Positions 49,330 through 57,467 of a stretch of DNA of 64,000 bases are shown piece by piece (within the stretch, counting starts at the first letter, position 1; every line of letters begins with the position of its first letter). Position numbers and translations under genes: made by a program. The stretch is from Mycobacteriales bacterium. Lineage in GTDB: Bacteria; Actinomycetota; Actinomycetes; Mycobacteriales; Mycobacteriaceae. The stretch is from contig DUTM01000007.1 in assembly GCA_012842085.1 (NCBI GenBank), positions 50,573 through 114,572 on the forward strand, written 5' to 3'. The notes under the pieces are model-generated. The model made no database searches. It saw nothing but the letters and a program-made list of their open reading frames with translations, and was not told where the DNA came from.

Positions 49330-49656
49330 CTAGTACAGCATGTCGGGGGGCTTGGGGAAATCACTTTCCCGACCCGCCTCATCCCAACCAACCACCCGCC
49401 GAATATAAAGACACGCCTCTGTGTGCCTCATTTTCAGCCCAGTGGCTTCTTCTTCCAACACGGCGATACGTTCACGCAACAGAGTTATCTCCTCACGCAA
49501 TCCACGCAGTTTATTCGACTGCGCACGAGACAACTCCGCGAACTCTTCCGCAATATGGTGCTGCGTCGAAGACGCATTAACACGAAGCGTAACCATACCG
49601 CCAATAAGGGCGCCTAGAATGGCCGAGAGGGGCGCTGCAATGGCAATCCAATCCAT
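49330..49656 (-). CDS. Phage membrane/coiled-coil protein, lysis cassette A
   Basis: The 108-residue protein has one N-terminal membrane segment (about 5-24) and a charged coiled coil (about 30-75), ending near YIRRVVGWDEAG. It is the counterpart of the 47531-47854 protein of the second cassette. It follows the holin-like gene by 11 bases and is followed by a strong terminator, so it is the last gene of this cassette. Function unknown; location suggests a role in membrane disruption or its control. Confidence 0.75.
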   Translation of the reverse strand: MDWIAIAAPLSAILGALIGGMVTLRVNASSTQHHIAEEFAELSRAQSNKLRGLREEITLLRERIAVLEEEATGLKMRHTEACLYIRRVVGWDEAGRESDFPKPPDMLY

Positions 49657-49667
49657 ACGGTTACCCC

Positions 49668-50060
49668 CTATTTATTGGCCGCAGGATCAAGCTCAGGCGC
49701 CTCAACATCCACGTCACAAGTAGGTGCCTTAGCCGCCGCCGTGGTCACACCAAGAACCGCGGCAACAAGGCCCACAATGGCGGACCATTCAGCATCTCCA
49801 AGAATTCCGTAGGACTGGAACACTACAGCTGCAGCACCAGCCACCGTGTAGAGGGCTACGCGCCAGTTAGTTTCAGCGTTCACAACCGAGAACACCGCGC
49901 CAATTACAGCAACAACTAGCGCCGACCATAAGGACGCCTCATTATCGGTAAGCACACCGAACGCGACCAGGGCAGACATTAACGCCGCAGCCACAATATA
50001 GAGCCGCTCACGCACAAGCGGACTAAACACCTTAGCCACACTCTTCTTTAAATTATCCAT
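49668..50060 (-). CDS. Phage holin-like membrane protein, cassette A
   Basis: The 130-residue protein has a basic start (MDNLKKSVAKVFSPLVRERLY), three or four hydrophobic segments (about 22-38, 43-60, 70-84 and 92-112) and an acidic tail. It lies downstream of lysA and lysB, where actinophage holins are found. Its paralog at 48246-48599 lacks the acidic tail. The family is not one I can name. Holin function is inferred from size, topology and place. Confidence 0.8.
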   Translation of the reverse strand: MDNLKKSVAKVFSPLVRERLYIVAAALMSALVAFGVLTDNEASLWSALVVAVIGAVFSVVNAETNWRVALYTVAGAAAVVFQSYGILGDAEWSAIVGLVAAVLGVTTAAAKAPTCDVDVEAPELDPAANK

Positions 50061-50083
50061 TTTTAATCTCCCTTACCTTTCTT

Positions 50084-50365
50084 TTAACGGGCCCGGTATT
50101 TCCGTGGCACCGGAATACGAATAAGACCAGTAATAACCTTCATGGCCTTCTCTGCAGCGCTTTTACCCGCCTCCGTAGGTGTGAACTCAACCGCGAAATC
50201 CCCAATAGCGTCAGCAATCCGGGCGAACAGCTCACAACCCTTAATGACTTCATTTGCTTTTGAAACATCCGGTAGCTCAACCAGACCAAGAGACAAGTCA
50301 AGTTCTGCGTTATCCCCGGCTTTTTCTGGTTCAATAACCTCAGCTAAAACGTCCGTAATCTCCAT
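50084..50365 (-). CDS. Small phage protein, cassette A
   Basis: This protein of about 93 residues is not recognised. It is acidic in its first half and basic at the end (PVPRKYRAR), with no membrane helix. ATG at 50365 is preferred because GGAGG lies six bases upstream; the frame is open to 50410. It starts the part of the cassette downstream of the 118-base gap that carries the plus-strand hairpin. Confidence 0.7.
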   Translation of the reverse strand: MEITDVLAEVIEPEKAGDNAELDLSLGLVELPDVSKANEVIKGCELFARIADAIGDFAVEFTPTEAGKSAAEKAMKVITGLIRIPVPRKYRAR

Positions 50366-50414
50366 GCTTTCCCTCCAGTATTTAGGCATAGAAAAAGGCC
50401 ACACAAACACTGCA

Positions 50415-50438
50415 TGACCTGCGATAATGTGATATAAT
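50415..50438 (+). promoter_or_regulatory. Candidate extended -10 promoter on the plus strand
   Basis: TGATATAAT at 50430-50438 is an exact extended -10 element in a gene-free gap, pointing against the lysis genes. The -35 match is weak, as extended -10 promoters allow. A hairpin with a T-run lies 20 bases downstream. Confidence 0.4.
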
Positions 50439-50444
50439 TAGTGT

Positions 50445-50485
50445 GTTGAGAACGAGGGGCCTCCACTTTTTGGGGGCCTCTTTTT
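50445..50485 (+). ncRNA. Candidate small counter-transcript ending in an intrinsic terminator
   Basis: From a predicted start near 50445 a plus-strand transcript would run about 40 bases into a hairpin (GGCCTCC with GGGGGCC, one G-U pair, loop ACTTTTT) and a TCTTTTT run ending over the lysB stop codon on the other strand. No ribosome-binding site or frame is present. It could regulate the lysis genes. Alternatively the hairpin may only block stray transcription into lysB. Seen in sequence only. Confidence 0.35.
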
Positions 50486-51206
50486 ATAGGCGGCTAATCC
50501 TATGAGCCACTTCCACTAAATAAGAATGCTGTTTACCCGGGCACTTTCGTGTCCCATAAGACGAGTGCAACCCGCCAACATAGAAAGCCAACTCCGGCAA
50601 AGTTGACAACATGCCCCATAGCCGCTGCGCGGTACCAATATCCTGCAACAACTGCACATCGGCCCGTAGTGCGGTCCTAGCAACATCAACCGCCCACCTA
50701 GGAACATTAAGCCCCGCTACTTGTGTTAAGTCAGCCATAAGCCGCCATAGGCTAGCCCTATGCGCGTCGCACACAACATCACCCGGTATGGCGGCCTGGA
50801 TCACCCGTGTATGCGGGATAGGGCGTTCACCACAAATGCCATGGCCCTGTAACTTATAGTGTCCGACCCCTGGTCCGCGTGGTTTTCTCGGGTCAGCCAC
50901 AAGCGCAACCCCTTTTAGTCGTGGGTGTCCAGCAATCTCTAGCGCAAAATCACCCGCCGCGTCAGCCCCCTGGCTGTAACCAAGTAGGACGATGGGGGCT
51001 TTCAGATCCCGCTCCCACTCTTCCCGCAGCCTGTCTATCGCGATCTTCTTTGACCGGGCATAAGACACCGGTAGGGCGAACGTCTGCGGATATTTAATAA
51101 ACGTAATATCGAACTTCGATGTGTCTAGGTGGCGAGTGACACCGCCCAACATGCCCGGCGCGAAATCCCAGGTTCCGGGTACGGCTAGGACTCTAATTGT
51201 CTGCAT
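50484..51206 (-). CDS. lysB: LysB-like mycolyl-arabinogalactan esterase
   Basis: LysB enzymes of phages infecting mycolic-acid bacteria cut the ester bond between mycolic acids and arabinogalactan to free the outer membrane at lysis. The 240-residue alpha/beta-hydrolase has the nucleophile motif GYSQG (about 75-79), a cutinase-like PGDVVCD with the likely acid (about 141-147) and a late histidine in GLHSSYG (about 212). It follows the endolysin gene by 35 bases. A C-terminal remnant of a second copy lies at 48849-49259. The presence of LysB agrees with a mycolic-acid host. Confidence 0.88.
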   Translation of the reverse strand: MQTIRVLAVPGTWDFAPGMLGGVTRHLDTSKFDITFIKYPQTFALPVSYARSKKIAIDRLREEWERDLKAPIVLLGYSQGADAAGDFALEIAGHPRLKGVALVADPRKPRGPGVGHYKLQGHGICGERPIPHTRVIQAAIPGDVVCDAHRASLWRLMADLTQVAGLNVPRWAVDVARTALRADVQLLQDIGTAQRLWGMLSTLPELAFYVGGLHSSYGTRKCPGKQHSYLVEVAHRISRL

Positions 51207-51241
51207 CTTTCCTCTTTTGTGGTGTAGTTCACAGTAATTTT

Positions 51242-51967
51242 CTACTTTTCCGACTTGCGCGCCGTTTTAAGGCCGAAACCTGGGATACCCAATGTTTGGC
51301 CGATAATGGCCAAAGCATCGACGACAGTGTGCCCGCCGAGCTGCTCCCAACCACTGAAACTAGGCTTTCCCTGTGGTGTACGCCCGTATCCTGCAAGCTG
51401 CTCGAAAGCGAGCTTTCCGTAATCTGGGCGGAGGTGCTTGGGTTCTGGCATAGTAAGCTCCCTATAAAATCTCTTAGCTTCGGCCATAAACTTTTTGTTG
51501 AGTGGCTTTCCTGGTGCTAGCTGACCGGGGCAGGCCGTCGAATAAAAGTCGGAATGGTAGCGCACATTCACACCCGATTTAGGCTCACCTAACTTAAAGT
51601 AGGCGCAAATGGCGGCAGTCAGCCGGGCTGCAGTCACAACCGCCGCATCACTCACCGGCCAGCCCTCAGCCGCCCCGGCGCAGTTCGCGATCTCAATACC
51701 AATAGAGCGGGTATTAATGCCCCAATCACCCGCATGCCAGGCCGTATCCGACAGCTTCACCAGCTGACCCACCCGCCCGCTACTCTCCACCTGAAAATGG
51801 GCGGACGCTTCACGAGTAAGCCACGTTCGGTAACACTCCTCCACCGACAGGTTCCCGGCGTTATGGTGGATCACCACCATCGACACCCGGTTACCGCCAC
51901 GCCCCGGCGAAAAATGCACCGGCACCAACTGCGTCACATCCGGGGTGAGTGTCTTCCAACTTTTCAT
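51242..51967 (-). CDS. lysA: Endolysin (LysA), N-acetylmuramoyl-L-alanine amidase type 2
   Basis: The 241-residue protein has an Amidase_2/PGRP-type catalytic domain (about 10-165) with zinc-ligand regions VIHHNAG (His, about 34) and RYHSDFYSTACPG (His and Cys, about 136-147), and Glu in IGIEIANC. The C-terminal 60 residues (AGYGRTPQGKPSFSGWEQLGG onward, given in part) form a small separate module that may bind the wall. It cleaves the bond between muramic acid and the stem peptide. The terminator between it and the tail genes leaves only 25 bases for a promoter, so read-through is likely. Confidence 0.93.
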   Translation of the reverse strand: MKSWKTLTPDVTQLVPVHFSPGRGGNRVSMVVIHHNAGNLSVEECYRTWLTREASAHFQVESSGRVGQLVKLSDTAWHAGDWGINTRSIGIEIANCAGAAEGWPVSDAAVVTAARLTAAICAYFKLGEPKSGVNVRYHSDFYSTACPGQLAPGKPLNKKFMAEAKRFYRELTMPEPKHLRPDYGKLAFEQLAGYGRTPQGKPSFSGWEQLGGHTVVDALAIIGQTLGIPGFGLKTARKSEK

Positions 51968-51992
51968 CGCGGCACCTCACTTTTTTGGGTAT

Positions 51993-52019
51993 AAAAAACG
52001 GCACCCACCTACGGGTGCC
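51993..52019 (-). terminator. Intrinsic terminator between tail and lysis genes
   Basis: GGCACCC/GGGTGCC (52000-52006 with 52013-52019) encloses a six-base loop and is followed on the minus strand by GTTTTTT. It lies 60 bases after the last tail gene and 25 bases before lysA. Confidence 0.85.
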
Positions 52020-52079
52020 TACTTATCTGCTTGTGTCTAGTACTGGTAGTAAAACAGGGAGAATCAACAACAAGAAAAG

Positions 52080-53624
52080 TTAAAAAACATATTCCAGCCA
52101 CACACAGCCCTTACCTGGTGGGACAGGCAAAAACGTTTGAGTAACAAGCTCGCCCCCGTCGCTGTACGTATGTCTACGACCCCTAAAACCCCTGACCCCT
52201 GCCCCTGCGGTAGCATTTTTGATACGTCGGGTTTCCCGAAGATTGTAGGGTAAAAACTCTTTCGACTGGCAAAAATCCCAGTATTTATTTTGCCTTGGCG
52301 TATCCAAAAAAATGCCCCACACGCGCATATTCATCTGCTTGATAAGATCATCTTGATTAACGTACCCCGGAGCATTGATCGTCGCGGAATACAGCTCTTC
52401 GCCAATAGACTGCGGTTGCCCCCGCTCCTCAATATACGGAAACCATGTCGGACTAAACGTCGGCTGATACTCACACCCAGGTGGAGACTCGTATCTATCC
52501 GGGAAGTGCGTCCCACCGATAGGGGGATTCCACACCCATTCCCCATCGACCTGAGGGGGGTGAGGGCGAACTCCACACACGGTCGGCACAACAAATGTAC
52601 ACTCGCGCTCCACAATAGCGCTGGTGTAGATACGCCCGTCTACACCGTCCATACCATCCTTATCGCTCACAGCGGTAATGCCTTTGCGTGCAGGTGTACC
52701 CCACCCGCCATGGGATACGAAAACACCAGTAATGCGGCGTGCTTTATCCGGTGCCTTCCAGCTGAGTTTTTCGCCATAAAACTGGTAATCTGGGACAACC
52801 TGCCTATAAATCGGTTGCCCGAATGCATTTTTGCCTTCGTGTCGGTAGTTGTAGCGGCCGGTATCCCCCTCAGAATAAATCAACTCAAACACTCTATTCT
52901 GCTGGCAGATATTGCGCACAGATTGCATGTCATGGGAAAGATTAGGGAAAATCGTCGAATACGCTTTTTCTTCCCCATCCGATCTATCTTGATCGGTTAC
53001 AACACCTGTATAGGGGAACCAATGGAATTTACTTGAATTGTAGAACGCCGCTATAGCTGCACAATGCGCGTAGTGGCCGGTGGCGGTGCAACCGTAGGGG
53101 TTAATAGTCCCTTTTCCCAATAATTTTCCTGTATTGACCCTATCGGAACCTGCCTCCGTTTCAACATACATCTCGATGTTAGACCCACGTCGTGCGATTT
53201 GTACGGACATCAAAAACCATTTCTCCCTACAACGTGGAAGAAACCCCTCTGGGATAGCGGTTTCCGAATATGCAGTCAGCTCCGTATCCGTTATTGCAGT
53301 TACTTTTAGCTTTGTGTCGGTGACTTCTATCTTGAGCGAATTCTTCGACATGTCCCCATCTTTACAGAGAGTCACCCAGCCGCCCGGGCGGATAAAAGCG
53401 CAGAACACGAAGCGTCTGTCGTTGCTCTTCTTAGTCCAGTACTCCTCTTCTTGGGCATCCAAAACCACCGACCAATCGTTTAGCGTGGTATTTAAAAGAG
53501 GGTAAAAAATTCTATAATCCACTGATCGGCTTTTACTGAATAGGAAACGCAGCGCCGGAGGGTAGCCGTCCTCGTAGGTTTTATAATCGTCTCCAGCAGC
53601 CCAGTTTTTTCTGACAAGACTCAC
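52080..53624 (-). CDS. Phage minor tail protein, possible host-binding protein
   Basis: I do not recognise this 514-residue protein. Residues about 60-190 alternate strands in a way that recalls a concanavalin/LamG-like jelly roll (FVFCAFIRPGGW, LKIEVTDTKLKV, SVQIARRGSNIEMYVE), a fold common in tail proteins that touch the cell surface. The C-terminal half is rich in Trp, Pro and Tyr. It is the last gene of the tail module, where receptor-binding proteins often lie, and overlaps the preceding gene by four bases. The role is inference from place and composition. Confidence 0.7.
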   Translation of the reverse strand: MSLVRKNWAAGDDYKTYEDGYPPALRFLFSKSRSVDYRIFYPLLNTTLNDWSVVLDAQEEEYWTKKSNDRRFVFCAFIRPGGWVTLCKDGDMSKNSLKIEVTDTKLKVTAITDTELTAYSETAIPEGFLPRCREKWFLMSVQIARRGSNIEMYVETEAGSDRVNTGKLLGKGTINPYGCTATGHYAHCAAIAAFYNSSKFHWFPYTGVVTDQDRSDGEEKAYSTIFPNLSHDMQSVRNICQQNRVFELIYSEGDTGRYNYRHEGKNAFGQPIYRQVVPDYQFYGEKLSWKAPDKARRITGVFVSHGGWGTPARKGITAVSDKDGMDGVDGRIYTSAIVERECTFVVPTVCGVRPHPPQVDGEWVWNPPIGGTHFPDRYESPPGCEYQPTFSPTWFPYIEERGQPQSIGEELYSATINAPGYVNQDDLIKQMNMRVWGIFLDTPRQNKYWDFCQSKEFLPYNLRETRRIKNATAGAGVRGFRGRRHTYSDGGELVTQTFLPVPPGKGCVWLEYVF

Positions 53625-54499
53625 AAATAATCACCACTCAGAGTTACAGATAGCCCTTGAATATCGACAGTCAAGTTAGAAAACTTTATGACGATCACAT
53701 TCCCGGCATGGAGCGGAACATTCATTTCCCAGGACTTGTCCAGCGTGTTGTCATCCCATGTAGCGTTCCACTTCAATAGCCCGTTAATGTACAGTGATAT
53801 TTTCGCAGAACCCACCACATCAGCATCTTTAGGTGTAAATGCTTCTGTTCTACACCGTAAGTAGCCTATTTTCCCGTCGAAAGGCGCAGTGACACCTAGC
53901 GGAATATCATTCGCCCCGTCAACGACTGTCATTGCTGCGAGGTAAATCTCCTGGTGCCACTTTCCTAGGCTTTTCCCCGTTAACGCGTTGACCATCCGGT
54001 TAAACGCCGTCGCAAAAGAATCCGCCACCTGCCCCGCAGCACCAGCTGCGCCTTGCATAACGGAGTTCATACCTTCCGTAACAGTATTTACAACATCATC
54101 AACCACTGTTGTCGTGAGCTCTGCGATGTCAGCAGCATTCTTCGAAATCTGAGCCGCCCACTTCGATGTTTGCGCATCAATCAGAGCAATAATTTCGCCC
54201 TGGTCATAACCATCCCCCAGCGCCTCAATCGCAGCCTGCAGCTTCTTGTCGGCCTCATCAACCCGCGCATCAATCCGCGCCACAATACTATCCCGCGCCG
54301 ACTCGTACGGCTGCAACATCTGCGTTGACATGCGGTCAAGAAATGCCGGCTTCCTAATGTTGTAGTAGCGCTCAAGCCCCGGCACCCCACCATCCTGCGG
54401 GTGCACCGTATACTCAGGATTAGGGCGACCAGGGTTAGGATCCTGCGGAGACCACAGTTCAACCTCGTTGATATCTTCTTCATTATTCGGGCTGGTCAT
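53621..54499 (-). CDS. Phage tail fibre-like protein
   Basis: The 292-residue protein begins with a flexible acidic Pro-rich stretch, then a long helical region with heptads (about 60-160, ARIDARVDEADKKLQAAI and similar), then a beta-rich C-terminal domain (about 195-292, ISLYINGLLKWNATW). Coiled-coil stalk plus beta head is a common tail-fibre layout. It overlaps a small gene upstream by 17 bases and the next tail gene by four. It is not similar to any named fibre I know. Confidence 0.7.
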   Translation of the reverse strand: MTSPNNEEDINEVELWSPQDPNPGRPNPEYTVHPQDGGVPGLERYYNIRKPAFLDRMSTQMLQPYESARDSIVARIDARVDEADKKLQAAIEALGDGYDQGEIIALIDAQTSKWAAQISKNAADIAELTTTVVDDVVNTVTEGMNSVMQGAAGAAGQVADSFATAFNRMVNALTGKSLGKWHQEIYLAAMTVVDGANDIPLGVTAPFDGKIGYLRCRTEAFTPKDADVVGSAKISLYINGLLKWNATWDDNTLDKSWEMNVPLHAGNVIVIKFSNLTVDIQGLSVTLSGDYL

Positions 54500-54671
54500 C
54501 TACACCACCACCAGACACCATTCCGATCTCCGTATCTACGAAACCGATACCGGCAAGAAACTCCTTGCCCTCATCGTTCAACTCGTTCACGACAGCCTGC
54601 GGAATCACCACCGCAACATCATCGTTATCGAATTGATCTTTCAGGATCGCCATCACTTCTTCACGTTTCAT
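54483..54671 (-). CDS. Small phage protein, 62 residues
   Basis: This acidic 62-residue protein (MKREEVMAILKDQF..., ending DDQPE) is nested between two tail genes and overlaps both, by one base upstream and 17 downstream. Tight overlaps and consistent codon choice support it as real. No motif or membrane helix is seen. It may be a tail-fibre chaperone or a small structural protein; neither can be shown. Confidence 0.65.
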   Translation of the reverse strand: MKREEVMAILKDQFDNDDVAVVIPQAVVNELNDEGKEFLAGIGFVDTEIGMVSGGGVDDQPE

Positions 54672-56329
54672 TAGGCGGCCACTCCTATACTCCGTAACGC
54701 GCCCGCGATCTGCCTGATCTGACGAAGCGACCGGTTCAGTGGTGGCTCATCGGCACGCGGATCTCCTACTACGGTTTTCCACTCATTCGGGTTATCCCGC
54801 GAATCACTAAAAGTGATCTCCTGTACCTGGTCAACATAGATACGATCACCCGGCAGCTTCTTATAGCCCACACCGATACGGTCACCGAGGAAGAAATGCC
54901 CCACCCCCTCACCGCCCAAAATATAGGGCGAACCATTACCAATGTCGATAGTGTGCGCTTTCCGCTTCCTCGTGTTGTAGTAGGCCTGCCGCATCGCCGA
55001 CAGTGATGAAATAGTCCACGCTTTAGAACTTGAGTCCGCCCAGGACTCCTCATAGTGTGACCAGCCCTGCGCCTGCGCCCGAAGCGGCAGTTTCACCGAG
55101 ATAAAAGCCCCCACCACATTCTCGTAAAACGGTTTAATGAGGGTGTCGGCGATGTTGCCGACGGCAGCAGACGATAGGAAGAACGCCCCTAGCATGTTCC
55201 CTACTAGTTTCACGCTTAGGCTGATCGCCTCGTTGATACCGGGGGCGGATTCACCACCCGTCGTAATTTTCACCGTCTGCGACGGCTGCGTAGTGTACGA
55301 CCACGCTTTCACGCAGGGGGTGTGACCGGCGTAGTACACCACCCACGGCTGAGCTGGCAATGTACCCAGTAGCCGCTTGGTGGCGGTCATGTACTCTTCC
55401 GGCTCACGCGGCAGCGGTACGGCGTTGACGATCTCCTCGACACCGTTTTCCGCATGTTTGACTACTGACCTCCATAGGCCGCCCGCGATAGTCCCACCGA
55501 ACGACGTCTGGTCGTACACGCCGCTCTTGTCCACAATGTCGAAGAAGAGCTGCCCGTTTCGGGTGATCACAGCGCCGGGGAAGGGTGGCGGATCCCCCGT
55601 AAACCACCTGTTATAGGTGAGCATGAGCCCGGTCTCTTGAAGAATGGGCTGCGCCATCGACAGAAAGTCATCGAAGCGGGTGTTGATAATACACCACTCG
55701 GAATCGTCCAACACCAAAGATTGCGGGACAACTAGCTTATTCCAGTCCCAGGGGCGGAGCGCCTGCAGCCACGAATCAAGGCTAAGAGGGTTGTCGGCAG
55801 GCTGCCAAAAATTCATATTCAGGCGAGTCAAGTTAAGATGAAGTACCAGTTTCAGCCCGTACCTGGCCGGTGCTGCTATCACCATATATTTGGGGTACTG
55901 GAAGTTCACCGGGGTGAACGGGTTCGGCTGGCAGCGCACATACTGGAGCTCAGCAATATCATCCGCAAAGGTTACGACTACACACTCCGAACCGTCCTCA
56001 TCCTTCTCATATACCACCGACTGTGCCGTGCCAGACCATTTTTTACCATTTTTGCGTACGTCAATGATGATGTTTTCGGCGCCGCGTTCCCGCTCATCGA
56101 TGAGCCATGGAATCAGGTAGTGGTCGCGGGGCAACACTAGGCTCCCAGAACCGACGTCGTTGTACCGCCACGTAAACTCGCAAGAAATATAGCCTCCAAC
56201 AATCTTCTCATTGTTGCAGTTACCGTCGAATAATCGGATGCGGGGTGGCTCTTCCACAACAGAATGCCGTTCCGCAACCTGCTGCTCCGCCTCCCACATA
56301 ATCTGGTCGAACGTGCGGGTGTCAGTCAT
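54671..56329 (-). CDS. Phage minor tail protein, ReqiPepy6 Gp37-like
   Basis: The 552-residue protein follows the distal tail gene and has the size and features of the ReqiPepy6 Gp37-like minor tail family of actinophages: an early beta-rich part with CEFTWRYNDVGSGSLVLP, WSGTAQSVVYEKDEDG, and a late YVDQVQEITFSDSRD stretch before a helical end. Such proteins form part of the baseplate hub. It overlaps the upstream gene by eight bases. The family call is from memory of pattern and place. Confidence 0.78.
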   Translation of the reverse strand: MTDTRTFDQIMWEAEQQVAERHSVVEEPPRIRLFDGNCNNEKIVGGYISCEFTWRYNDVGSGSLVLPRDHYLIPWLIDERERGAENIIIDVRKNGKKWSGTAQSVVYEKDEDGSECVVVTFADDIAELQYVRCQPNPFTPVNFQYPKYMVIAAPARYGLKLVLHLNLTRLNMNFWQPADNPLSLDSWLQALRPWDWNKLVVPQSLVLDDSEWCIINTRFDDFLSMAQPILQETGLMLTYNRWFTGDPPPFPGAVITRNGQLFFDIVDKSGVYDQTSFGGTIAGGLWRSVVKHAENGVEEIVNAVPLPREPEEYMTATKRLLGTLPAQPWVVYYAGHTPCVKAWSYTTQPSQTVKITTGGESAPGINEAISLSVKLVGNMLGAFFLSSAAVGNIADTLIKPFYENVVGAFISVKLPLRAQAQGWSHYEESWADSSSKAWTISSLSAMRQAYYNTRKRKAHTIDIGNGSPYILGGEGVGHFFLGDRIGVGYKKLPGDRIYVDQVQEITFSDSRDNPNEWKTVVGDPRADEPPLNRSLRQIRQIAGALRSIGVAA

Positions 56330-57467
56330 TGCGCATCATCCCAAATGGGCGCGACCAGGACGGCTCCATGTAGACTTTCACGCCTGCGCCCGCCATCGTC
56401 GCCACCGACCCATAAGCTTTCGTGATCAGTTGGCCGATGTGAGGGATGGTGATGTTTTCCTCCACCCCCACCGGCAGCTTCCCCTCAAACTCTGGTTTGG
56501 TAACACCGAACGCGTCATTAATCCGGGTGGCTAGATCTTCAGGAGTCCACGACAGAACCGTGTCCTGGGGGATATCCGCCAACGCCTGAGTTAAGACTTC
56601 CGCCGTCCGATACAAGAACCTGTTAGGCATGTTGATCGGCAGCGACAGGGCGGAGAGTAGGTTAGGAACCCAGGGTAGCGGGTTAATCGCAACCGGGATC
56701 TCAGTAGGTGGCGTCCACGGGGGGATCGCATACCAGAAAAGCTGCCCTGACATGCGCGCCCACCAATTCGCATGGTCGATGCACACAACTTGCTCTTCAT
56801 CGGGGCGGGTGGAGACAGCCACATCCTGCCCTACTCCCTGGAATGGAAGAACGATCATCTTGTGGCGATCTTTACTGCCCTCGAGGTTGACGTCAGGGAG
56901 CATCACCGAGGCGGAACCCCGCACCGCATAGCGCAAATACATCGGGTGGTCGGAAGGGTTCTCCACCGTCAGCGTGCCAACATAGTTGCGGCCATCAAAC
57001 ACGAACTCATCGCCGGGAATAGTCGTGTGATAAAAAGGATCACTCGCCCGCAGATAGTAGGCGACCTGGCCATGCCCATACAGCTGCCCCTCAGTAGTAA
57101 TCACCTCAGGGGTCTGCCACATACGCACTTTAATCCAGCGCTCGCCACCATACTCGGTAGTGATCTTGAGCTTCGCGTCTTTAGTGTAGGAAAACGCCCG
57201 CCTGAACTCATCGTCGAGCACTTCCCAGGGCTTCCCAGCACGGTCGCCATCAACATCAACAGGCAGAGTAATATCCCGCATGTCCCATCGCAGCGAGCGG
57301 AACGTGCCGCCCTCCTGCCTAGCTGACTGGTCGTACTTTGTTTGAGCGGGGGCGTCCCACAAACCGGCAGGCGGATTATCTTTCATCAGGGTGACGGCAC
57401 CGAAACCGGCGCCAGACAGCACCCACTCGGAACCGTCCACACCCTCCAACACAACCGTGAACTTCAT
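56322..57467 (-). CDS. Phage distal tail (Dit-like) protein
   Basis: The 381-residue protein is the first gene after the tape measure, where the distal tail protein lies in siphoviruses. It opens with FTVVLEGVDGSEWVLSG and has a beta-rich N-terminal half (about 1-200) with GTFRSLRWDMRDITLPV, typical of the phage tail domain that caps the tail tube. The second half, rich in Pro and Trp and then helical, is not recognised. It directly abuts the tape-measure gene. Confidence 0.8.
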   Translation of the reverse strand: MKFTVVLEGVDGSEWVLSGAGFGAVTLMKDNPPAGLWDAPAQTKYDQSARQEGGTFRSLRWDMRDITLPVDVDGDRAGKPWEVLDDEFRRAFSYTKDAKLKITTEYGGERWIKVRMWQTPEVITTEGQLYGHGQVAYYLRASDPFYHTTIPGDEFVFDGRNYVGTLTVENPSDHPMYLRYAVRGSASVMLPDVNLEGSKDRHKMIVLPFQGVGQDVAVSTRPDEEQVVCIDHANWWARMSGQLFWYAIPPWTPPTEIPVAINPLPWVPNLLSALSLPINMPNRFLYRTAEVLTQALADIPQDTVLSWTPEDLATRINDAFGVTKPEFEGKLPVGVEENITIPHIGQLITKAYGSVATMAGAGVKVYMEPSWSRPFGMMRND

